Origin: Aquipluma nitroreducens
GTDB taxonomy: Bacteria; Bacteroidota; Bacteroidia; Bacteroidales; Prolixibacteraceae
DNA: 64,000 nt
Direction of reading: 5' to 3'
Assembly: GCF_009689585.1 (NCBI RefSeq)
Contig: NZ_AP018694.1
Location: 3,177,001 to 3,241,000, forward strand
Part shown: piece after piece, positions 37,001 to 46,303 of the stretch
Numbering within the stretch: position 1 is the first letter of the stretch
Layout: the number at the start of each line of letters is the position of its first letter
The notes under the pieces: model-generated
What the model was told of the DNA's origin: nothing
What the model saw: only the letters and a program-made list of their open reading frames with translations
Database searches by the model: none
Translations under genes and position numbers: made by a program

Positions 37001-39514
37001 CCAATCGCTATCGTTGTTGCTCCTGAATGTGAAAAATCTCCAATTCAAACGCTCAACGCCAACAGTGGTATTTTTCCTCCTCCTGCAGGGGTTGTCATTG
37101 TTTGGTACGATGCCCTCACTGGAGGCAATGCGATTGCTAATCCAATATTAAATACAACAACTACAATAACTTATTTTGCAGAAGCAACAAATGGCGAATG
37201 CGTAAGTAAAAACCGTACTCCGGTGACTCTTACTTTAATTCCAACGCCGCCTGCCCCTGTAAGTAAAGGCGATATATCGGCATGCGAAAGTTCACCTTTG
37301 GTTATTCTTGATGCCCGCGATGCCATTGATGCTACAGGTAAAAATATTGTATGGTACGACAAATTGGTTGGTGGAAATGTGGTTGCTGCACCTACATTGA
37401 ATGCTGTGAGATCGGTAACTTATTATGCTGAAGATGTAAACGGTGTTTGTGCCAGTTCTCCTCGTACTGCGGTAACATTGTCCATATACCCTTTGCCCGT
37501 CAAACCTGTTGCCGTGGTTAGTGTCGCGCCACGATGTATCGATACTTCAGGAGTGATTGAAGTTAAATCGCCAATAGGATCAGTCTATAATTACAGCATC
37601 GACAATGGGGCTTACCAATCCTCCATGACTTTCGCTAATCAGACCCCTGGTGTTCACTCCATACGGGTTAAAAACATGATTACGAATTGCGAGTCAGGCC
37701 TGACTCCCATAACTGTTCCTGACATTCCGCCTGTGCCTCATATTACAAATTTAACTGCGGAAGACTGCATCTGTTATGGGGATTCAGGAAAACTGAATTT
37801 TGAATTCGCAAATGTTGTTGATGGAACCTACGTCATTGTTTATGTTGGTGGTCAGTTCAACAATGTAAAAGTAGTTAACGGCAAGGCATCGATTATGGCG
37901 CCTGCCGATACCTATAACGTTTTAGCGATTGAGGCCAATGGATGTACTTCGCCTGAAAATTGGAATGTCGAGATTAAACAACCCGATCAGATTTCGGTTA
38001 GTGCAACAATTACTGAAATTGATTTAAAATCGAAGCAAAAAGGAGAAATCAATCTGACGATTACTGGTGGTACCGGACCTTACCAAACCATTTGGCAACC
38101 TAATCCTTTCAATGGTTTTGCCGGCGCTACAACTGAAGATATTAAAAATCTGGATGCCGGAGTATATGTGGTGTCGGTTACCGATGCCAATGGCTGTCAA
38201 AAAACATATTCAGAGACCATACCAAAAGCAAACATGCCGCCAATTGCAACGAACGACGAGTTTACAGCCAGTTGCGGTGTTATAACCGGAAATCTGGTTT
38301 ATACCGATAATGGCAGCGGGGTTGACTCAGATCCGGATAACGATCCAATTTCTATTGATACGACACCTATTAAAAATCCGTCGCATGGAACATTGACTAT
38401 TCATGCGGATGGTTCATTTGAATATGTAGCAGATCCAGGACGTACCGGTGATGATAGTTTCCGCTACCAGATTTTTGATATAAAGAAAAATCCGAGTATT
38501 CCGGCAACTGTGACCATTCATATTGTTCCGGATACTGACGGCGACGGAATTGTTGACGAATTTGATCCGGATGCTGATGGTGATGGAATATTAAATGTTG
38601 ACGAATCGACAGCTGGGGGCGATTGGAAGAAAACTGACAGCGATGGCGATGGATATCCAAATTATCTTGATATCGACTCCGATAATGATGGTGTCGTTGA
38701 TAATATCGAAGCACAAAGTACGCCTGGTTATAACAGACCTTCAGGAACAGATAAAGATCACAATGGGATTGACGATTCTTACGATCCGGCACAGGGCGGC
38801 ATCAGTATTGTACCAGTTGACACTGACGGTGATGGAATCCCAGACTTTTTGGATGTCGATTCCGATGGCGATGGTGTTCCGGATTACATCGAAGGGCATG
38901 ATTTAAATGCGGATGGGAAACCTGATTATGTTTCTATCGGTAAAGATTCTGATGGCGATGGTTTGGACGATGGGTTTGATACATTTGTAAATGTGTGTAC
39001 CCCTTCCGATAATGTACTCGCAAGTAATGCGGACATACAGGATTTCGATGGTGATGGCATAAAAGACTGGCGCGATGAAGATGACGACGATGACGGTTAT
39101 TTGACCCGGTTTGAAGATATGAATGGCGATGGCGATTTTAGTAACGATACGTTTGGACATCCCGGACATCCCGAATACCTCTGGAAAGGGCGCGATTGCG
39201 ATTTGTTTATCCCGAATGCCTTCTCGCCAAACGGAGATAACATTCACGACTATTTCCAAATTTATTGCACGAACGACTATCCAAATGCCAAATTGTATAT
39301 TTTTGATCAACTGGGGAATAAATTGTATGAAAAGGAACATTACGGAAATCTTCAGTTTTGGGGCAGTTACGACCGGGCATGGTGGGATGGACGAACAGCT
39401 AACCGGGCAGCCACAACAACGAATGGGGGAATGGTAACTCCGGGAACCTATTACTATGTGTTGCAATTGGGTAATGGCGATGTTCGAAAGAGTTTCGTAT
39501 TTGTATCGTATTAG
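34019..39514 (+). CDS. Type IX secreted surface protein with type B (gliding) C-terminal domain
   Basis: The protein has 1,831 residues with a signal peptide (1-23, ending ARAQ). An N-terminal PKD-like domain shared with the two upstream secreted proteins is followed by many Ig/PKD-like units, including two CEPD/CEPS-type units near 220 and 300, and SprB-type repeats near 590 and 665 (ATAIASGGTSPYFYQWENG). A cadherin-like domain spans about 1406-1500, then calcium-binding thrombospondin type 3-like repeats about 1506-1700 (DTDGDGIPDFLDVDSDGDG). The C-terminal gliding-associated domain begins about 1727 (CDLFIPNAFSPNGDNIHDYF) and ends at KSFVFVSY. Such proteins cross the outer membrane by T9SS with the help of a PorP/SprF protein, here encoded 29 bases downstream. 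Confidence 0.95.
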   Translation: MLKLLKYILLMTFFLVAPAAARAQYVIDKVCKDAVRTYRVDQGNGEPVLSYNWILTDVSGSQLLVSAGSPSGAGSEIKITWSFDPGVYTLSVEKLTQFSCQVKELGIVEVTPVPIVDAGADQTVCVETGTLVSLDGAKVTDVTAAGVEWTTSGDGTFIDSKAVNPIYTPGPGDLLAGKVTLKLTAKSMGDDEDGCLQEDEIEIKLSPKPLLVITNPKAVCEPDGVDLTAASVTVGSTKPIGVEPTYWMDAATTIALANPNHVIVSGTYYIKLGDNVNCQDIQPVIVTINKQPNLVIKDPLAVCEPSTVNLAASYITAGSDPGLTFSYWNDASATSPLANYNAVSSNGTFYIKAVIGAECSSSIKPVTVSIIQKSEPQFNILNLLCQNSTPPDLPTISTDNITGSWNPSVISTSSLGDASYVFTPNPGECALPTLVNITITDNIVPAFSAIGPFCVGESPTPLPLTSNNGIKGTWNPATISTTTSGTNNYIFTPDPDPGQCANPLPIQIKVTDPVTPTFDPIDPICQNSANPLPGKSIEGIPGSWSPAFSSATEGLTTYTFTPNNSFCFKTTTVDVVVNPPIVITETHVNLDYSVTPIGSINLTVSGGSGDFSYSWTGPNGFTSSSKDLIGLAEGSYAVTVVDNLTNCQEIKTIILTSFVVPLTVTTNNTLETCPGSGDATATAIASGGTSPYFYQWENGQTGQTIGGLTAGTYNVTVTDADGTSIPASVSIPKATSKFGFNPTYNNPCFGEKAYIEIYFTNVPNGLGLIDVYYDGGKFPDLTIIDNYVKIDNVDVRTYNNVRIQINGCWSDGIPLYIKYPDYTLAAVGKNPLCAGDNGSIDLSFTYVLDGFYEILYDGGSLGMVEVKGGKASVSVPPGEYNNLKIVVESCPTPDGVSVKINEMPALTPPTVEIVQPDCDIPAGTIKVLTPLPSAGITYTLKGTNPVVLPQTNTTGVFAGLAAGDYDLFYTDAMGCTSTPAVSIKINAHPVTPADPIAIVVAPECEKSPIQTLNANSGIFPPPAGVVIVWYDALTGGNAIANPILNTTTTITYFAEATNGECVSKNRTPVTLTLIPTPPAPVSKGDISACESSPLVILDARDAIDATGKNIVWYDKLVGGNVVAAPTLNAVRSVTYYAEDVNGVCASSPRTAVTLSIYPLPVKPVAVVSVAPRCIDTSGVIEVKSPIGSVYNYSIDNGAYQSSMTFANQTPGVHSIRVKNMITNCESGLTPITVPDIPPVPHITNLTAEDCICYGDSGKLNFEFANVVDGTYVIVYVGGQFNNVKVVNGKASIMAPADTYNVLAIEANGCTSPENWNVEIKQPDQISVSATITEIDLKSKQKGEINLTITGGTGPYQTIWQPNPFNGFAGATTEDIKNLDAGVYVVSVTDANGCQKTYSETIPKANMPPIATNDEFTASCGVITGNLVYTDNGSGVDSDPDNDPISIDTTPIKNPSHGTLTIHADGSFEYVADPGRTGDDSFRYQIFDIKKNPSIPATVTIHIVPDTDGDGIVDEFDPDADGDGILNVDESTAGGDWKKTDSDGDGYPNYLDIDSDNDGVVDNIEAQSTPGYNRPSGTDKDHNGIDDSYDPAQGGISIVPVDTDGDGIPDFLDVDSDGDGVPDYIEGHDLNADGKPDYVSIGKDSDGDGLDDGFDTFVNVCTPSDNVLASNADIQDFDGDGIKDWRDEDDDDDGYLTRFEDMNGDGDFSNDTFGHPGHPEYLWKGRDCDLFIPNAFSPNGDNIHDYFQIYCTNDYPNAKLYIFDQLGNKLYEKEHYGNLQFWGSYDRAWWDGRTANRAATTTNGGMVTPGTYYYVLQLGNGDVRKSFVFVSY

Positions 39515-39543
39515 AATGAGAAGGTGAAGTATAGAAAAAACTG

Positions 39544-40485
39544 ATGATTCGAAGGTTCAGACATATTGCTGTTTTAATATTGCTTTTGGTTGTTGCTGGT
39601 ATTAAGGCCAAAGGACAGGAATTCCCTTGGTCGTTGCAATATGTTACCAATATGAACACCATCAATCCGGCATATGTAGGGATGTGGGATAGAGCGGGTT
39701 TGTTGGTTTCAACGCGAATCAATTGGGTAGGTATTAAAGGATCGCCATTAACACAGCAGTTTTCATATTACACGCCTATAAAAGATCAGAAAAGCGGTAT
39801 CGGAGTGAATCTTCAGCGAAGAAATCTGGGGCTGGAAAAAAGTTTGTTCCTGACTGGCGATTATTCTTACCAAATTCGGCTTGATGTGTACAATTACCTT
39901 CGCTTTGGGTTTCGTGCTGGTTTTGTGAATTACGATAACAATTTGAATGCCTATCAACTTTATCCAGATCAAATTCCTGATTCTGAATTTACTACCGATG
40001 TTCGCCAATATTTCATGACTGTGTTTGGGGTGGGAGCGGTATTGTTTGATGACAGGTATCATGTCAGTCTGTCTATTCCGCAGATCATCAACAATACGTT
40101 TAAAGTAAATCAAAATGGGTTCTCATCGCTGCACGAACTTCGGACAATTTATCTGGCCGGCGGATATGTTATCAAACTGCCAAGCACCATTATGATTCGT
40201 CCTAATTTGCTTGTTGTTGCAACCGTTGGAAAACAAGTTTATTTTGATGCCTCTGCAATCGTATATTTACCCGGTGATCTTCAGTTTGGGCTGAATGTTA
40301 GGAGTAACGGCGCCATATGTTTATCCGCCCAATACACATTTAAAAATAGCATTCGGATAGGTTACGCCTCAGAATATCATGTGATTGAGGATATTCGGAA
40401 ATATCAGCTTGGAAGTTATGAAATTATGGTTGGATATGATTTTAACTTGTATCGGAAGAAAAATACCAGACCATATTACTTCTGA
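39544..40485 (+). CDS. PorP/SprF-family type IX secretion system membrane protein
   Basis: The 313-residue precursor has a signal peptide (1-25, ending KAKGQ). The opening NTINPAYVGMWDRAGLLVSTRINWVGIKGSP and the beta-barrel body (FLTGDYSYQIRL, NLRFGF-like strands, MVGYDFNLY at the end) are typical of the PorP/SprF family. SprF-like proteins help the cognate type B cargo, encoded directly upstream, reach the surface. Placement 29 bases after the CTD protein and before a strong terminator marks the operon end. Confidence 0.93.
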   Translation: MIRRFRHIAVLILLLVVAGIKAKGQEFPWSLQYVTNMNTINPAYVGMWDRAGLLVSTRINWVGIKGSPLTQQFSYYTPIKDQKSGIGVNLQRRNLGLEKSLFLTGDYSYQIRLDVYNYLRFGFRAGFVNYDNNLNAYQLYPDQIPDSEFTTDVRQYFMTVFGVGAVLFDDRYHVSLSIPQIINNTFKVNQNGFSSLHELRTIYLAGGYVIKLPSTIMIRPNLLVVATVGKQVYFDASAIVYLPGDLQFGLNVRSNGAICLSAQYTFKNSIRIGYASEYHVIEDIRKYQLGSYEIMVGYDFNLYRKKNTRPYYF

Positions 40486-40505
40486 TCAGTTTATATTCTC
40501 TCATA

Positions 40506-40550
40506 AATAATCCTGACAGATAACATTTCTGCCAGGATTATTTTTTTTTT
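40506..40550 (+). terminator. Terminator of the T9SS cargo operon
   Basis: AATAATCCTG pairs with CAGGATTATT, with an inner CAG/CTG pair, and is followed by ten T residues. Confidence 0.9.
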
Positions 40551-40593
40551 GTAGATTCTGTCTGCCAGAATGGAACAGTTTTTTCAGATCAGA

Positions 40594-42774
40594 TTAATTT
40601 CCCAATTCAGAAAGGAAGCGAATTCGCATCAACCGAACGTCTGAATCGGTATATTCATCTTCGCCAAGTTCCTTGAGCGCATCTTCAATACTGTCGTTGT
40701 TCGCCTCTCTGAAGTATTCAAAAATTTCTTCCTGACGGTCTTCATCAAGTATTTCGTCGAGGTAATAATCGATGTTTATCTTGGTTCCGGAGTTTACAAT
40801 GGTTTCAATTTCCGAGATCAGATCTTTCATGTCGATGCCAATCGAAGCGGCAATGTCATCGAGCGAAAGTTTACGGTCGATGCTTTGGATGATGCCCACT
40901 TTAATTTTTGATTTGTTGGCAACACTTTTAACCACCATGTCCTGTGGACGGTCAATTTCGTTCTCTTCGACATACGACTTGATCAGTTCAACAAATTCTT
41001 TACCATAACGCTTGGCTTTCCCTTCTCCAACCCCCTGAATGTATTTCAGTTCTTCTAAAGTAATCGGATATTGCAAAGCCATATCAGCCAGCGACGGATC
41101 CTGGAAAATGACGAACGGCGGAAGGTTAAGTTTCTTCGAGATCTTCTTCCGAAGATCTTTTAACATCGAAAAAAGCTCCGGATCACCAGCGCCACTGGCC
41201 TGAGCAGCTGCTGCGTTGGCCTCTTCCTCAATGGCGTCGTAGTCGTGGTTGCGAACCAGTAAGAAGTCAACAGGGTTTTCCAGAAAATCGTATCCCTTTT
41301 GAGTCATTTTAAGCAACCCGTAGTTTTCGATGTCTTTATAAATAAACCCGGCAATCAAGCTTTGCCTGAACACTGCATTCCAGAATTTTTCGCCATGATC
41401 GTTACCCGAACCAAAAGCTTCGAGTTCGTAATGCCTGAACGATTTAATGGCGGCAGTTTTTTTTCCGGTAAGAATATCCGACAGATGCTCAGCTTTATAT
41501 TTTTCCTTTACTTCGATGATGGCCTGCAAAGCGCGGCATATTTCATCTTTTGCTTCAATTTGTTCTTTTGGATTAACGCAGTTATCACAATTTCCACAAG
41601 GTTCTTCTAATTTTTCGCCAAAATAATTCAGAAGAATTATGCGTCGGCATATGGCTGATTCGGCATACGAAGCTGTATCGAGCAACAATTGACGCCCAAT
41701 CTCCTGCTCGGCAACAGGTTTGCCTTGCATGAATTTTTCCAGTTTCTGAATGTCTTTTGCCGAATAGAGCGTAATGCAAATTCCCTCACCGCCATCCCTG
41801 CCTGCTCGTCCGGTTTCCTGATAATAGCCCTCCAGACTTTTAGGAATATCGTAATGGATCACAAAACGTACATCCGGTTTGTCTATTCCCATCCCAAAAG
41901 CAATAGTGGCAACAATTACATCAACTTCTTCCATCAGGAATTTGTCCTGATTGCCTGATCGGGTTGTCGAATCCATTCCGGCGTGATAAGGCAGAGCCTT
42001 AATGTTATTTACAACCAGTGTTTCCGTTAATTCTTCAACTTTCTTTCGGCTCAAACAGTATATGATGCCCGATTTTCCTTCATGTTCCTTGATGAATTTA
42101 ATGATCTGGGATTCAGGTTTCGACTTCGGTTTTACTTCGTAAAATAAATTCGGACGGTTAAATGATGCTTTGAAAACATTGGCTTCTAACATTCCTAATG
42201 TTTTCTGGATATCATGCTGAACTTTGGCTGTTGCGGTTGCAGTAAGAGCGATTAATGGCGCTTGTCCGATTTCAGAAACGATAGGTTTGATTCGACGGTA
42301 TTCCGGCCTGAAGTCATGACCCCATTCAGAAATACAATGCGCTTCGTCAATCGCATAAAACGATATTTTGACATTTTTCAGGAAATCAATATTGTCTTCC
42401 TTAGTTAAGCTTTCGGGAGCAACGTAAAGTAACTTTGTTTTTCCTGATGTGACATCATCGCGTACCTTTTGAGCTGCAGCCTTGGTTAGCGACGAGTTTA
42501 AAAAGTGAGCAATGCCATCCTCCGTGCCAAAACTCCTGATCGAATCGACCTGATTCTTCATCAACGCAATCAATGGAGAAATAATGATGGCCGTACCATC
42601 CATGATAAGTGCGGGTAATTGGTAACACAGCGACTTTCCTCCTCCCGTGGGCATTAATACAAATGTATCATGGCCATCCAACACACTTTTGATCACTTCT
42701 TCCTGTTGGCCTTTGAAACGATCAAATCCGAAATATTTCTGGAGATGCTCAGTTAACTTGTAATCTATTCCCAT
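40594..42774 (-). CDS. recQ: ATP-dependent DNA helicase RecQ
   Basis: The protein has 726 residues. The SF2 helicase core shows Walker A PTGGGKS (42-48), DEAH box D143-H146 with the aromatic loop ISEWGHDF, and the motif VI region YYQETGRAGRDG. The RQC zinc site C-x16-C-x2-C-x2-C lies in the segment ending PCGNCDNC, and an HRDC domain spans about 530-605 (LQYPITLEELKYIQGVGEGK). The C-terminal extension past HRDC is acidic and helical. It unwinds DNA in recombination and replication restart. The gene is single. Confidence 0.97.
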   Translation of the reverse strand: MGIDYKLTEHLQKYFGFDRFKGQQEEVIKSVLDGHDTFVLMPTGGGKSLCYQLPALIMDGTAIIISPLIALMKNQVDSIRSFGTEDGIAHFLNSSLTKAAAQKVRDDVTSGKTKLLYVAPESLTKEDNIDFLKNVKISFYAIDEAHCISEWGHDFRPEYRRIKPIVSEIGQAPLIALTATATAKVQHDIQKTLGMLEANVFKASFNRPNLFYEVKPKSKPESQIIKFIKEHEGKSGIIYCLSRKKVEELTETLVVNNIKALPYHAGMDSTTRSGNQDKFLMEEVDVIVATIAFGMGIDKPDVRFVIHYDIPKSLEGYYQETGRAGRDGGEGICITLYSAKDIQKLEKFMQGKPVAEQEIGRQLLLDTASYAESAICRRIILLNYFGEKLEEPCGNCDNCVNPKEQIEAKDEICRALQAIIEVKEKYKAEHLSDILTGKKTAAIKSFRHYELEAFGSGNDHGEKFWNAVFRQSLIAGFIYKDIENYGLLKMTQKGYDFLENPVDFLLVRNHDYDAIEEEANAAAAQASGAGDPELFSMLKDLRKKISKKLNLPPFVIFQDPSLADMALQYPITLEELKYIQGVGEGKAKRYGKEFVELIKSYVEENEIDRPQDMVVKSVANKSKIKVGIIQSIDRKLSLDDIAASIGIDMKDLISEIETIVNSGTKINIDYYLDEILDEDRQEEIFEYFREANNDSIEDALKELGEDEYTDSDVRLMRIRFLSELGN

Positions 42775-42945
42775 AAAAAAAGACCGATTTACAGATCAAA
42801 AAAAATATTTGCATTTTGTATAAGTATCCCGAAGGTATATAAAATATCAATTAAAACGCAATGGCGTTGTCCGAATTTCGATACTTTTAGCGCTCCTTTA
42901 ATTAAAATTAAGATATAGCCCAAGGAATGAGAAAGGAATATAAGC

Positions 42946-42953
42946 TATATTTG
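42946..42953 (+). promoter_or_regulatory. Candidate -7 promoter element of tatC-lptB
   Basis: TATATTTG matches TAnnTTTG, 45 bases before the tatC ATG. A -33 partner is not clear. Confidence 0.35.
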
Positions 42954-42998
42954 TGCGAACTTTTTTAATCCAACCTGAACATTTATTTATACTGTATT

Positions 42999-43856
42999 AT
43001 GGCTGAAGAAACCAACAGAGAAGAACAATCAACCAAGAAAAAAAGTGAGCCAAAGGCAGAAATGTCTTTTCTGGATCATCTGGAAGCGCTTCGGTGGCAC
43101 TTTCTCAAATCGATTTCAGCAATAATTATTGGGGGTGTAGTTGCCTTTATTTACAGTGATTTTGTTTGGAACTCTATTATTTTAGCGCCTAACAGTCCAG
43201 ATTTCTGGACCAGTAGAATGTTAATTAAACTTGGAGACTTTATTGGAGTTAAGTCAAATGGATTGAATCAACATCCGATTGAGTTAATTAATTTCGATTT
43301 ATCCGGACAATTTATGGTCGATGTTTGGACCGCCATTATTGCTGGTTTTATTGTTGCTTTTCCATATGTGGTCTATCAGTTCTGGAGTTTTATTAAACCA
43401 GCTCTCTACGAGAATGAACGAAGACATGCTTCAGGTGCCGTTGCCGTCATGTCGGGTCTTTTCCTGATTGGAGTTTTATTTGGCTACTTTTTAATTGTAC
43501 CTTTTTCATTAGACTGGCTGGGTTCCTATAGCATAAGTAAAGATATTGTCAATCAAATCAATATACTTTCATACATTAGTTCTGTTACTTCAATCGTTAT
43601 TGCCGGGGGTATCTCGTTCGAGCTACCGGTAGTGGTATATTTTCTGAGTAAAGTAGGACTGCTTACACCAAAATTTCTAAGAAAATACAGAAAGCATTCT
43701 TATGTGGTTTTATTAATCATTGCAGCTATTATTACACCTCCGGATGTGCTCAGCCAGATGATTGTAACTATTCCACTGGTAATTCTTTACGAGGTGAGTA
43801 TCTTTATTTCTGCAAACATTGATAGAGCACATCAACGAAAACTGGATGAAAATTAA
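42999..43856 (+). CDS. tatC: Sec-independent protein translocase TatC
   Basis: This 285-residue integral membrane protein has an N-terminal charged tail, the conserved [14 protein letters not shown] segment just before helix 1, and six predicted helices, with family signatures in [22 protein letters not shown] and [16 protein letters not shown]. It is the receptor for twin-arginine substrates in the inner membrane. It is followed 20 bases later by lptB; no tatA or tatB is visible in the window. Confidence 0.95.
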   Translation: MAEETNREEQSTKKKSEPKAEMSFLDHLEALRWHFLKSISAIIIGGVVAFIYSDFVWNSIILAPNSPDFWTSRMLIKLGDFIGVKSNGLNQHPIELINFDLSGQFMVDVWTAIIAGFIVAFPYVVYQFWSFIKPALYENERRHASGAVAVMSGLFLIGVLFGYFLIVPFSLDWLGSYSISKDIVNQINILSYISSVTSIVIAGGISFELPVVVYFLSKVGLLTPKFLRKYRKHSYVVLLIIAAIITPPDVLSQMIVTIPLVILYEVSIFISANIDRAHQRKLDEN

Positions 43857-43876
43857 AATTGCAGGTACCCATTGAG

Positions 43877-44599
43877 ATGAAACTTAGAGCAGATAATATT
43901 GTCAAAAAATATCGTAAACGGACTGTCGTAAAAGGAGTTTCGTTCGAAGTGAATCAGGGTGAGATCGTTGGTTTACTTGGACCAAACGGTGCCGGTAAGA
44001 CCACTTCTTTTTACATGATTGTTGGATTGATAAAACCGCTTTCAGGTCGGATTTTTATCGACGATGAAGAGATAACTATGATCCCGGTTTATAAAAGGGC
44101 TCAAAAGGGCATCGGATATTTGGCTCAGGAGGCCTCGGTTTTCAGGCAGATGAGTGTCGAAGACAATATTCTTTCTGTATTGGAAATGACAAAGATCCCC
44201 AAAGCAGAACAATTACAAAAGGTTGAGACCCTGTTGAATGAATTTGGGCTTCAGCATATTCGTAAAAGCAATGGTTATCAGCTTTCGGGAGGAGAGAGGC
44301 GTCGTACCGAAATTGCACGTGCGTTGGCAATTGATCCGAAGTTTATTCTTTTGGATGAGCCTTTTGCCGGAGTTGACCCGATTGCCGTTGAAGACATTCA
44401 ATCAATTATTAAAAAGCTAAAAGCTAAAAATATTGGGGTGTTGATAACCGACCACAATGTGCACGAAACGCTTACAATTACCGACCGATCCTATCTTTTG
44501 TATGAAGGATCAATCATGAAGGCCGGTACTGCTGAAGAACTTGCTTCCGACGAGGAAGTCCGCCGCGTTTATTTGGGTCAGAATTTCGAACTTCGGTAA
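43877..44599 (+). CDS. lptB: LPS export ABC transporter ATP-binding protein LptB
   Basis: The protein has 240 residues from the ATG at 43877; a TTG six codons upstream adds little. Walker A is GPNGAGKT (35-42), the Q-loop is in YLAQEASVF, the signature is LSGGERRR, Walker B is [12 protein letters not shown] and the switch His is in [18 protein letters not shown] and [10 protein letters not shown] are characteristic of LptB rather than other ABC proteins. It powers LPS extraction with LptFG, which are not in the window. Confidence 0.95.
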   Translation: MKLRADNIVKKYRKRTVVKGVSFEVNQGEIVGLLGPNGAGKTTSFYMIVGLIKPLSGRIFIDDEEITMIPVYKRAQKGIGYLAQEASVFRQMSVEDNILSVLEMTKIPKAEQLQKVETLLNEFGLQHIRKSNGYQLSGGERRRTEIARALAIDPKFILLDEPFAGVDPIAVEDIQSIIKKLKAKNIGVLITDHNVHETLTITDRSYLLYEGSIMKAGTAEELASDEEVRRVYLGQNFELR

Positions 44600-44646
44600 T
44601 TTGTTCGGTTTTTGAAAAAAAACAATTCAAAAGATTTTGCTGTGGT

Positions 44647-44678
44647 GTTGGATGTGTAAAATAAATGACATACATTTG
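44647..44678 (+). promoter_or_regulatory. Promoter of tRNA-Leu
   Basis: GTTG (44647-44650) as the -33 element and TACATTTG (44671-44678) as the -7 element are 20 bases apart, the Bacteroidota arrangement. The tRNA begins 11 bases after it. Confidence 0.6.
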
Positions 44679-44689
44679 CACCGCATTTA

Positions 44690-44771
44690 GCGGGCGTGGC
44701 GGAATTGGTAGACGTGCCAGACTTAGGATCTGGTGCCTTACGGCGTGGGGGTTCGAGTCCCTTCGCCCGCA
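44690..44771 (+). tRNA. tRNA-Leu (anticodon TAG)
   Basis: The acceptor stem GCGGGCG pairs with CGCCCGC. The D-arm contains GGAATTGGTAGAC. The anticodon loop CTTAGGA gives TAG between CCAGA/TCTGG. A long variable arm (TGCCTTACGGCGT) is typical of leucine tRNA. The T-loop is TTCGAGT. The encoded 3' end is ACA rather than CCA, so CCA must be added after transcription. Confidence 0.95.
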
Positions 44772-44783
44772 CAACAAAAGAAT

Positions 44784-44828
44784 AACCGCCTTGCTTTACC
44801 TTGAAAAAGGATAAGCAAGCGGTTTTTA
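44784..44828 (+). terminator. Terminator after tRNA-Leu
   Basis: AACCGC and GCGGTT arms, extended by CTTGCTT/AAGCAAG, are followed by a TTTTTA tract, 13 bases after the tRNA. Confidence 0.75.
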
Positions 44829-44914
44829 TTAATTTAAAGCAATAGGTTTCGGATCCGGAACTTTCAAAAAGTTCTTCTTCCTTCCTCATTCCCAATAACT
44901 TTAAGAGTTGAATT

Positions 44915-46270
44915 ATGAATATTACCAGAGAAAACATCGACGAACTGAATGCAATTCTCACTGTTTCGATTGAGAAGAATGATTATGAAGCCACAGTAAA
45001 CGACGTTCTGAAGAACTATCGTAAAAAAGCTAATATGCCGGGATTTCGTCCCGGAATGGTTCCTGCAGGTTTGGTTAAAAAAATGTACGGAAAAGCAGCA
45101 CTTGCTGAAGAAGTCAATAAGATTCTTTCGAAAAGCCTGACTGAATATATTCATGCTGAAAAATTGAATGTATTGGGCGAACCACTTCCAAACGAAGAAA
45201 AGCAAACACCAATTGACTGGGATACTCAATCAGATTTCAGCTTTGTATTTGATGTAGCGATGGCTCCTGCATTTGATGTGAAACTTGATGAAATGACCGC
45301 TTTGCCTTTTTATACCATTGCTGCTGACGACGATATGGTTAATAAGCAATTAGAAGCTTATGCCGGTCGTTTGGGCGAGAATAAAGTAGTTGAAGCTGTT
45401 GAAGATAAAGATACTGTACGCGGAAACTTTGTTCAGTTGAATGAAGACGGAAGCGAACTGGAAGGCGGAATTGTTGCTGAAAAAGTGGTTATTGCAATTG
45501 ATGTCATGAAAGATGAAGAAATTAAAGCTTCATTCATTGGTAAGAAGGCAGGCGATGTGGTTGTTTTTGATCCGGTTAAAGCTTATGACAACAAACATGA
45601 AGTTGGCCACATGCTGAATATTTCGCACGAAGAAGCTGAAAAACTTTCAGGAAATTTCAGTTTTACCATTGTTGAAGTGCTTCATTTCGAAAAGGCAGAG
45701 CTGAATCAGGATTTATTCTCAAAAATTTATGGTGAGGATTCAGGAATTTCTACTGAAGAAGAATTCAAAGCCAGAATAAAAGCAGAAATTGAAGAGAACT
45801 TTGTTCATTCAAGCAATTATAAATTCGCTCTTGATAGCCGCGATGCTTTGCTCAAAGCAATCCCACTCAGTTTGCCTGAAGCTTTCCTGAAACGCTGGAT
45901 TAAAGCTACCAACGAAAAGATGACTGACGAGCAGATTGATGGCGATTTCGATAATTTCATGACCGACCTGAGATGGCAGTTGATTAAAGACAAAATTGTA
46001 AAAGACAACAACCTTCAGATCACCGAAGAAGATGTTCGTTCTTTGGCAAAAGAAATGGCAGCCATGCAATTCCGTCAATATGGTTTGAATAATGTGGGTG
46101 AAGAACATTTGGAAAACTATGCCAATCACATGTTGAAAGACGAAGAAGAACGTCGCAAATTGGTTTCCCGCAAACAAGAAGATGTAATCATTGCAACGAT
46201 AAAAGATAAAGTTACGCTCGATGTAAAAGGAATTAGTTACGAGGAGTTTAACAAAATGCTGGAAAATTAA
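44915..46270 (+). CDS. tig: Trigger factor-like ribosome-associated chaperone
   Basis: The protein has 451 residues. An N-terminal ribosome-binding domain contains the signature GFRPGMVP near 43. The PPIase region is degenerate, as in other Bacteroidota trigger factors, and the long helical C-terminal domain carries ALDSRDALLKAIPLSLPEAFL. It binds nascent chains at the ribosome exit. clpP and clpX follow on the same strand in the usual tig-clpP-clpX order, with a hairpin and promoter between tig and clpP. Confidence 0.93.
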   Translation: MNITRENIDELNAILTVSIEKNDYEATVNDVLKNYRKKANMPGFRPGMVPAGLVKKMYGKAALAEEVNKILSKSLTEYIHAEKLNVLGEPLPNEEKQTPIDWDTQSDFSFVFDVAMAPAFDVKLDEMTALPFYTIAADDDMVNKQLEAYAGRLGENKVVEAVEDKDTVRGNFVQLNEDGSELEGGIVAEKVVIAIDVMKDEEIKASFIGKKAGDVVVFDPVKAYDNKHEVGHMLNISHEEAEKLSGNFSFTIVEVLHFEKAELNQDLFSKIYGEDSGISTEEEFKARIKAEIEENFVHSSNYKFALDSRDALLKAIPLSLPEAFLKRWIKATNEKMTDEQIDGDFDNFMTDLRWQLIKDKIVKDNNLQITEEDVRSLAKEMAAMQFRQYGLNNVGEEHLENYANHMLKDEEERRKLVSRKQEDVIIATIKDKVTLDVKGISYEEFNKMLEN

Positions 46271-46303
46271 TTTTCTAGCTGTTTAGTCAATAGCTTATTT
46301 TTT

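Noticed and set aside
38903-39466. 187-residue minus-strand frame over the T9SS sorting domain
   Set aside because: Shadow of the Asp-rich plus-strand repeats, giving an Ile/Val-rich translation without motifs.
19521-40485. Complete T9SS secretion machinery
   Set aside because: Only a cargo and a PorP/SprF-like partner are present; no core porin, motor or ring genes are in the window.
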